Of a stretch of DNA of 64,000 bases, positions 57,318-64,000 are shown one piece after another. Origin of the DNA: Larix kaempferi (taxonomy: Eukaryota; Streptophyta; Pinopsida; Pinales; Pinaceae). Position numbers and translations under genes: made by a program. A model generated the notes under the pieces. It had not been told where the DNA came from, made no database searches, and was given only the letters and a program-made list of their open reading frames with translations. The stretch covers positions 24,680,001-24,744,000 of the forward strand of contig BSBM01000753.1 of assembly GCA_027924585.1 (NCBI GenBank). Reading direction: 5' to 3'. Every line of letters starts with the position of its first letter. Position 1 is the stretch's first letter.

Positions 57318-58252
57318 TGTGATGTAGGAGCATCACGGCCTAGGCAAAATACTTGAAGTTAATCGACATAAGAACTTCGACTAGGGGGATTTCCGCCGAC
57401 CACTAGTGCTAAAGAGATTGTCAGTCGAAACCAATTAGTTGAGCAGGAAGTTGTCTAAGTATGGACGACGGAAATAAAGGTCGAAACCGACAGGAGCGAA
57501 GATTGAAGGAGTCACGAGATCGACAAGGTCGAACATCGACACCGACAGAAGTGGCAGAGGCCAAGCAAGGAGGATGGGGAATACTTGCAGTCGTAGAGAC
57601 TAAGTGAAGCCGACAAGATAAATTGAAGGACTGACAGAGCATAGGATGGTACACAGTTCGACGAGGACAGTGATAGGACCGACTAGTGTAGCAAAGTCAT
57701 AGGTGCAATATTCAAGGAAAGAGGTGCTGGAGGTTGTTGAGGAAGTTATGGAAGTTAAGAAGGTGGTTGGAACCAGACCAAGTGCCACCATAGGAGGAGG
57801 TTGTGTAGCACAGTCAGGGATGCTGACAACTACAAGATACGTCAGGCCAGAGGCAGAACGACAGACATATTAAGGACATATCGGGGAATGGAGTGGACAT
57901 CGGGAGCAACAGCAGAGTGGAGTAGAATACCAGTGCACGAAGGCACAGAAGAGGGATCCGCGAGTGGAGAAATCGCTCATCACTCATCACTCATTCATTC
58001 TTGCATTCAACAGAGAAATGAGAGGAGGGGAGGATCACACATAGAGAGAAACACACCATTTACTTCTTTATATTGTAACAGGATAAGGCCAACTAGTTAA
58101 TAGATTTCATTTAACTTTGTAAGTCGGTCCAGTTTAATAGAAGAATCCAACTTCTTGGCGTTCCAGTTCACATCTAGTCTTTGTGAGCAATTTGTGTGTT
58201 TGTGTGTTATTTTTAATCAAGAGGTTTCAACCGGGAGCCCCCCTTTGCTCCA
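57318..58252 (+). repeat. G2 5' LTR, probable
   Basis: About 935 bp from TGTGATGTAGGAGC to CCTTTGCTCCA, directly before the primer site. It is richer in G and C than its surroundings, with many CGA/TCG trinucleotides. A TATA-like CTTTATATTG is near 58065. No partner LTR is in the window, so the left border is tentative. Confidence 0.5.
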
Positions 58253-58254
58253 AG

Positions 58255-58265
58255 TGGTATCAAAG
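58255..58265 (+). other. G2 primer-binding site
   Basis: TGGTATCAAAG lies two bases after the LTR end, an initiator-Met complement with one change. Confidence 0.8.
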
Positions 58266-58448
58266 AAACAATATCCTGAAGATAGGAGAGATACTAATAC
58301 CGGATTGCATAGTGTCAAGTGGTTTCGAGCGACAGAATCCTGAGAACAAGAAGAGCCTGCGAGTGCGTAGACAGCTCCAACTGCGGTTATGTAGAGTTGT
58401 GCATGAGATTCTGGTTGTGATTGGACGAGTGAAGATCCACAGTTGAGA

Positions 58449-59560
58449 ATGGCTCAAAGAGGTGTAAATGTCTGACTTGTAGGAAGAAGAGCGCAAGGCA
58501 CGAGAGTGATAGTTGATCGTGAAATATTCGACGAGTGCATGCGAACAATGAGAAGTTTGACCAGTAAGGTCGCAGCGATCAAAGAAATCCATAGACATGG
58601 ATGCATTCCCAACACACTTGACCATAGTGACAAAGAATTTGAGAAATTGGAAGCTTGGGAAGTAGTGGAAGAATAACCAAAGGATAAACTGATAAAGCTA
58701 CTATCAAATATGAGAGGTAGAACAAAGATGGATGTGCGTACCTACTTAGGAAGTTTGGATCCAGAAGACTTGATCGACCGGTTCAAAGAGATGGATAATT
58801 ACTTTGACATAGAGTAGATAGAGGATCCTATATAGGTTAAAAATGCATGTCTGAGGTTGAAGGGTCATGCCTCATTGTGGTGGGACAATGTACAGGATGA
58901 CAGGGTCAAGAAAGGAAAGGAGAAAATCAAGTCTTGGGACAGAATGGTTTCCAAGCTGAAATGGATGTTCCTTCCTAGTGACTATGTGATTTCCTTGTTC
59001 AGGAAGTTACAAAACTTTTGACAGAAAGAGATGACTGTGAAGAAATACACGGAAGAGCTATAGAGACTGTCGATAATATTTGGTCAAACCGATGAAGGAG
59101 AAGAAGCTGTCGCAAGATATGTGAATGGCTTGAAATATGCTATATAGGATGAGTTGATCCTATCGAGGTTCAGAGTGGTTGGTGAAGCCTACCAGTTAGC
59201 TTTGACGACAGAAGAAAAATTGTCGAGAACAACCACATCAACTAGAGGGAGGATGACTGATCTAGGCACGAAGATTGTTTCTGCGAAGGGACAAATTAGC
59301 AGAACCAGGAAAGAAGTCGTCAAAGATGACCGACGTGTGGAAGGGACATCGACTAGAGAGAAAGCACAAGGAAACCAACGGGAAGGTCGAGAGACCCGCG
59401 GTTGGGGTGTATTTGGTCGAAATGGTCCAGTAGAGAAGAAATAAGCTAACAGACCAGCTGTAGTCTATTAGAAGTGTTGCAAAGTGGGACACAAAGCTTA
59501 TGAATGCCAGGAGAATCTACACGTGGCAGAGGAGTTGAAACCCAAACCTTGAAGAGGAGA
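58449..59560 (+). pseudogene. G2 gag with zinc knuckle, many point stops
   Basis: From ATG 58449 (MAQRGVNV, stop, LVGRRAQGTR). The capsid domain is at about 58730-59150: MDVRTYLGSLDPEDLIDRFK, ACLRLKGHASLWWDNVQDDR, YVNGLKYAI, the Retrotrans_gag pattern. A basic linker and one knuckle, CCKVGHKAYECQE, lie at about 59470-59515. The stops (TGA, TAA, TAG) fall at codons where Arg CGA, Gln CAA or Gln CAG would be one C-to-T step away. Confidence 0.82.
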
Positions 59561-59689
59561 CCAAGGCGACGAGAAGATGCATTCAACATCCGACAGTGGC
59601 GAAGACGGTAGGGAAAATTTTCAAAACATGAAGGCCAGGAGAACAAGGTCCAGGACAACTAGTGCGAAGAGAAGGAGCTGGCACAACGA

Positions 59690-60090
59690 AAGGATATCTT
59701 TCATACCAAAGTGTTGATCGGAGACAAATATTGCAAGACCATTGTCGATGGTGGAAGTACAAAGAATTTAATGTCGATGGAGGTTATCGAAAAGTTGGGT
59801 TTGAGATGTCAACAACACCCAAATCCATACAAGATATCATGGTTATAGAAAGGACATCATGTGCAGGTAACCAAATAGTGACTAATTAAATTTAAGGTTG
59901 GGAAACTTGAGGATAGTGTACTGTGCGACATAAGCTCAATGGACTCTTGTCATCTATTGTTAGGGAGACCATGGAAATATGATCAGAAGATAATCTATGA
60001 TGGTCGAGCCAACAAGTCACAGTGTGAAAAATGGCACGCGGAGGATGCTGAAGCCGAAGTAGAAGGATCGAGTCGACTACAAATAGGGTG
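59690..60090 (+). pseudogene. G2 protease, broken
   Basis: TKVLIGDKYCKTIVDGGSTK, then NLMSMEVIEKLGL, carries the active site as D-G-G where relatives have D-S/T-G. Further on is LLGRPWKYDQKIIYDGRANK, the conserved L-G-R-P-W block. Frame changes lie at about 59880-59940. Confidence 0.78.
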
Positions 60091-60128
60091 AAAGAAAATA
60101 TTGGGAGAAGCGTGTGCTGATGTAATCA

Positions 60129-61620
60129 GTGAAGGAATTCCTATCAGAGGAAGAGAAACAATCAGGATGTTTCGCCATCATTCTGAAAGGACCAAGTATT
60201 GAAAGGTCGATGATGGATAGAATTTTGGTCAAAGTGGAAGAGATGCTTGATGATTTTTGGAGCATAATAGTTGACAAGGAACCGATGGGATTTCCACCAA
60301 TGAGAAGAATATCCCATCAGATCGAATTGATTCCAAGATTGAGTTTTCCAAACAAGGAACCACATAGAATGACTCTCACAGAGGGTTAGGAACTCAATCG
60401 ACAAGTCTAGGAGTTGTTGGACAGAGGATTGATCAAAGACAGTCTGAGCCTGTGTGCGGTACCAGCTGTACTAGAACCGAAGAAGGGTGGAGAATGGAGG
60501 ATGTGTACAAACTCCAGAGCTATCGACAAGATCACGATCAAGTACAGGTTTCCATTGCCAAGGATGGAAGACTTGATGGATTTTTTGAGTGGAGCGAGAT
60601 ACTTCACCAAAATCGACTTGAAGAGTGGGTATCACCAGATCCGGGTCAGAGAAGCCAATGAATGGAATAAAGCCTTCAAGATGAAGGAAGGACCATATGA
60701 GTGGTTAGTCATGCCCTTCGGATTGACTAATGCACCCAGTACTTTCATGCAGTTGATGAATGAAGTACTAAAACCATTCTTGGGAAAGTTCACCGTAGTA
60801 TACCTCGACGACATATTGATATTTATTCGAACCAAAGCTGGACATCTGGAGCACATTCGACAAGTATTGCAAAAGCTACAGGAAGAGAAGCTGATGGTGA
60901 ACCTGCAGAAGTGTTTCTTCATGAAGGAATAACTGGTGTACTTGGGATTTGTAATCTCGGGTAAAGGGTTAGTGATGGACCTAGAAAAGGTGAAGGCTAT
61001 ATTGGAGTGGCCAGAACCGACAAGCATGACAAAAGTGTGAATTTGCCATGGACTTGCTAGTTTTTACTGGAATTTCATCAGAAGATTCAGTCGAATATGT
61101 GCACCGTTGACAGAGTGCATGAAGAAAGGGGAGTTTAAGTGGATGGAAGCTACCCAGAAAGCCTTTGGCAAGTTGAAGTAGAAGGTGACTGAGAGCCCAG
61201 TGTTAGCGCTCCCATATTTTGACAAAGTTTTCTAAGTCGATTTCGACACGAGTGGAATGGAAATTGGCGTAGTGTTGAGCTAGGAGGGCCGACCAATTGC
61301 ATTCTTCAGTGAAAATTTGGATGACGCGAAGCATAAATATTCAGTCTATGACCAGGATTTCTATTGTATTGTCCAAGCATTGAAGAAGTGGAGGCATTAT
61401 TTTTTTCCCAAGGAATTTGTGTTATACACAGATCACCACGCACTGAGGTACTTGAATACTCAATCGAAGTTGAATCAGCGGCACATGAAATGGGTTGAAA
61501 TCTTGCAGGGATATACATTCATGTTGAGACATAAGTCAGGAAAGTCGAACAAAGTTATCGATGTGCTGAGTCGAAGAGTTGCATTGATGAACACGATAAC
61601 AGTTCAAGCGAAATGAATAG
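60129..61620 (+). pseudogene. G2 reverse transcriptase and RNase H
   Basis: 60129-60389 is the linker, and 60414-60932 is open for 172 codons: [60 protein letters not shown], and FTVVYLDDILIFIRTKAGHL with the catalytic YLDD. The connection (VYLGFVISGKGLVMDLEKVK) follows a TAA. RNase H: VDFDTSGMEIGVVLS, YSVYDQDFYCIVQALKKWRH and FVLYTDHHALRYLNTQSKLN keep the Asp-Glu-Asp positions. It ends in the tether HMKWVEILQGYTFMLRHKSG. Single stops separate the blocks. Confidence 0.88.
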
Positions 61621-61625
61621 AGTCG

Positions 61626-62720
61626 GTGAAGATAGAGTATGAGACCGACAAGGATTTTGCGAAAGCATGGAAGGCTAGTCACAAACCATGGAGTGTCGAC
61701 AGGACTCCATACTTGGATTATTTTATCCAAGAGGGATACCTATTCAAGGGACAACAGTTGTGTATTTATAGAGAATCTATAAGAGAGAACCTAATCCGAG
61801 AGCTGCATTGTGGCAGATTAGCACGTCATTTTGGCATCGGCAAGGCCAAGGTGTTGGTCGAAGAAAAGTATTATTGGCCACGAATGATGACAGATGTTGG
61901 TAAGTGGGTACTACAGTGTCAAATTTTCCAATTGGAAAAGGGAAGAAGTCAGAATACGAGGCTACATGAAACATTACCAATTCCAAATACCCCATGGGAG
62001 AACCCAAGCATGGATTTTGTGTCGAAGACCCAGCAGGGTAACGACTCAATCTTTGTGGTAGTCGACAGATTTTGAAAGATGGCACACTTTATTCTGTGTC
62101 GGAAGATAATTGATGCAACAAGCATTGTTGTACTATTCTTCAAGGAGATAGTCGGATTGCATGGGTTGCCAAAGAGTATAACATTGGATAGAGATACCAA
62201 GTTTATGGGTCATTTCTGGAGAACATTGTGGAAGAAACTGGACATGAAGTTGCAGTTTAGCTCGGCATACCATCCCTAGATTGATGGACAAACCGAGGTG
62301 GTAAACAGAAGTTTGGGAAACCTTTTGAGATGTTTGACGGCCGACAAACCCAAGCAGTGCGAGAATGTGTTGGCACAAGCATAATTTGCATACAACAAAT
62401 CTATGAATCGGTCGATAAGTATGAGCCCATTCCAGATTGTTCAATGTCGAATCCCACATTAAGTGGTGGATTTGGTCGAGATACCGACAAAAATAAAAAA
62501 GAGTGCAGATGCGGAAACATTTGCAGACCATATGAGGGAAGTGCTAGAAGATGTACGCAAGTGCATTAAGAAGAGAAATGCGGCATACAAGTTGAGATTC
62601 GACAAGAAGAAGAGGCTACAGTCGTTCTGCGAAGGACACTTAGTCTATGCGCACTTGAGGAAAGAGAGGTTCCCGATAGGAACACATAACAAGATAAAGC
62701 TAAAGAATATTGGACCATGA
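61626..62720 (+). pseudogene. G2 integrase, cut at C-terminus
   Basis: 61626-62075 is open for 149 codons. The zinc region (ELHCGRLARHFGIGKAKVLV, VLQCQIFQLEKGR, one Cys lost) leads to the core NPSMDFVSKTQQGNDSIFVV with the first Asp. After TGA, KMAHFILCRKIIDATS and LPKSITLDRDTKFMGHFWRT carry the second Asp, and [15 protein letters not shown] the Glu. 62463-62720 holds the C-terminal domain (RKCIKKRNAAYKLRFDKKKR, GHLVYAHLRKERFP) and stops at KNIGP, where the B LTR begins. There is no chromodomain in the window. Confidence 0.87.
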
Positions 62721-64000
62721 TGTGATATCCCCCTCTTTTCGCATCTTATTGTTTTGTAAATATGTCATATTTTGTAAATGGCCATGGTGAGGAGCTCAAG
62801 GCCAAGGCCCCACCAGAGGTCCTTGAGTAGATTGTAATTTATCTTTCCTAAGGTGTATTTGATGTTGATAACTTAGGAAACAAAAAGGTATACTACAATA
62901 TGGGTAGGGAAAATTCATAAAGCTTAAAAAGAAGCTTAACCTATTAAAATTATTACATTAGTATGAATTATATATTAAGAAGCAGCTAAGTATTGATAAA
63001 ATATTACTAGGTTATTATTGCATTATTATGCTCTTGAGTCCTTCGAAGAAAAACTAATGCTCTTTTAATAAAGACACTTAGTGTCATAGAGGAACCCAAT
63101 TATATGGGAAAACTTTTATTAAAAGTGACTAAAACGGATAAATTGATATAGTAAAGGACTATTGTATGACATTATGACGAGGACGTTTTCATATGACTTA
63201 TTATGGATATTTTTATTTTGAACCTTTTTAAAAGAGCTTATGGTAAATGATATGGTAGTTAACTACACCTAGTGTGAAAGATGTATATCCTCCACGAGGA
63301 GTGGTTGTGATTTTATCTTAAACTTATTTTGATACGTTGAGGTTATGCCCTGAAGGGGGAGGCTTTACTCCTTGATATTAAAGAAGTTGTTGAAGGACGA
63401 GTTAGCAAACTCGAGTTTAGTTAGGTAACGAATTACAAGTGGAGCCTTTCGAGCTACCACTTGGCAGCGAGTTATCACCCTTGCTGAGCAGACTCCCCGT
63501 GAAAACAAACAATCCAACTATTTAAGAAGGGGGAATGGTTGGGGATGGAAAAAAAGCATTTTTCTACCTCCTTTGCTCGGAGCGCCTGGAAGGGAGTAAA
63601 GGCTTGGAGCTTGTAGAGAGGACCGGGAAGAACGATGGTATTAGGCGGGATCTCTGTTACATGCGCGAAATTCCCAGTGTTAGGAAGTAAGCAAGATTTT
63701 GTAGAGCTCGCTTACCAGGCGTTAGAGCTCAAGGCCAAGGCCCCACCAGAGGTCCTTGAGTAGATTGTAATTTATCTTTCCTAAGGTGTATTTGATGTTG
63801 ATAACTTAGGAGACAAAAAGGTATACTACAATATGGGTAGGGAAAATTCATAAAGCTTAAAAAGAAGCTTAACCTATTAAAATTATTACATTAGTATGAA
63901 TTATATATTAAGAAGCAGCTAAGTATTGATAAAATATTACTAGGCTATTATTGCATTATTATGCTCTTGAGTCCTTCGAAGAAAAACTAATGCTCTTTTA
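62721..64000 (+). repeat. Family B LTR, second copy, incomplete
   Basis: It begins TGTGATATCCCCCTC inside the G2 integrase. 62783-62814 matches the solo LTR block at 2268-2299 in the same position relative to the end. A TATA-like CTATTTAAG lies near 63518. No LTR end is seen before the window ends. The left border is supported by the G2 coding break; there is no right border. Confidence 0.7.
62792..64000 (+). repeat. 933-bp tandem duplication within the B LTR
   Basis: 62792-63067 and 63725-64000 (both starting GAGCTCAAGGCCAAGGCCCC) are the same except for two changes I can see (GGAAAC/GGAGAC and AGGTTATT/AGGCTATT). The period is 933 bp, with the unit boundary after CAGGCGTTA at 63724. The second unit runs off the window. 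Confidence 0.88.

Larger units (their letters stand above)
57318..62720 (+). mobile_element. Ty3/gypsy element G2, 3' end cut off
   Basis: A plus-strand element with probable 5' LTR 57318-58252, primer site 58255-58265, gag, protease, RT, RNase H and integrase, cut in the integrase C-terminus by a family B LTR at 62721. Blocks remain collinear in essentially one frame, interrupted mostly by point stops, so most decay is by substitution. YLDD and the integrase DDE positions remain visible. Confidence 0.85.

Overview
The window is plant nuclear DNA made almost entirely of old, nested transposable elements. The evidence is plant-type Ty3/gypsy and Ty1/copia elements (initiator-Met primer sites, a chromodomain, a UBN2-type gag), a CACTA transposon with a plant CSI-like armadillo gene fragment, and L1-type LINE pieces. 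I see no intact host gene, tRNA, rRNA or CRISPR. Every recognisable coding region is broken. The degree of decay fits a large-genome seed plant, possibly a gymnosperm, but the sequence does not settle the species.

Layout. 1-4492: minus-strand Ty3/gypsy element E1, cut by the window edge, with gag and protease split by a 1,318-bp solo LTR of family B (1047-2364). 5910-6325: a 5'-truncated LINE with a 17-bp target duplication. 6805-12780: a plus-strand relic reading frame with G-patch-like and coiled-coil parts, then a purine tract and a probable LTR. 13867-49438: Ty3/gypsy chromovirus family A in the tandem form LTR-internal-LTR-internal-LTR (A1, A2). Its middle LTR is split by a coding-free long-LTR element (LARD, 20307-28283). 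The chromodomain exon of A2 is split by an 11.9-kb Athila/Tat-like element T (29801-41685). Both A copies carry a 186-bp GT-AG intron between integrase and chromodomain.

49439-57317: a minus-strand Ty1/copia element. Family A cuts it on the left, and a 5.6-kb CACTA element (49897-55495, TAT target duplication) is inserted in it. The CACTA has no transposase that I can recognise. It carries a LINE RT scrap, a CELLULOSE SYNTHASE INTERACTIVE-like armadillo fragment, a perfect 26-bp hairpin and foldback repeats. 57318-62720: a plus-strand Ty3/gypsy element G2 with gag, protease, RT, RNase H and integrase in order. It is cut in the integrase tail by another family B LTR (62721-64000), which contains a 933-bp tandem duplication running off the window.

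Order of events inferred from nesting: E1 is older than its solo B LTR. The copia element is older than both family A and the CACTA. Family A is older than LARD and T. G2 is older than the terminal B LTR. Target duplications or restored reading frames support the joints at 1047/2364, 20307/28283, 29801/41685 and 49897/55495. Many in-frame stops are those expected from C-to-T change of CAG, CAA, CGA or TGG codons, as in long-methylated DNA.
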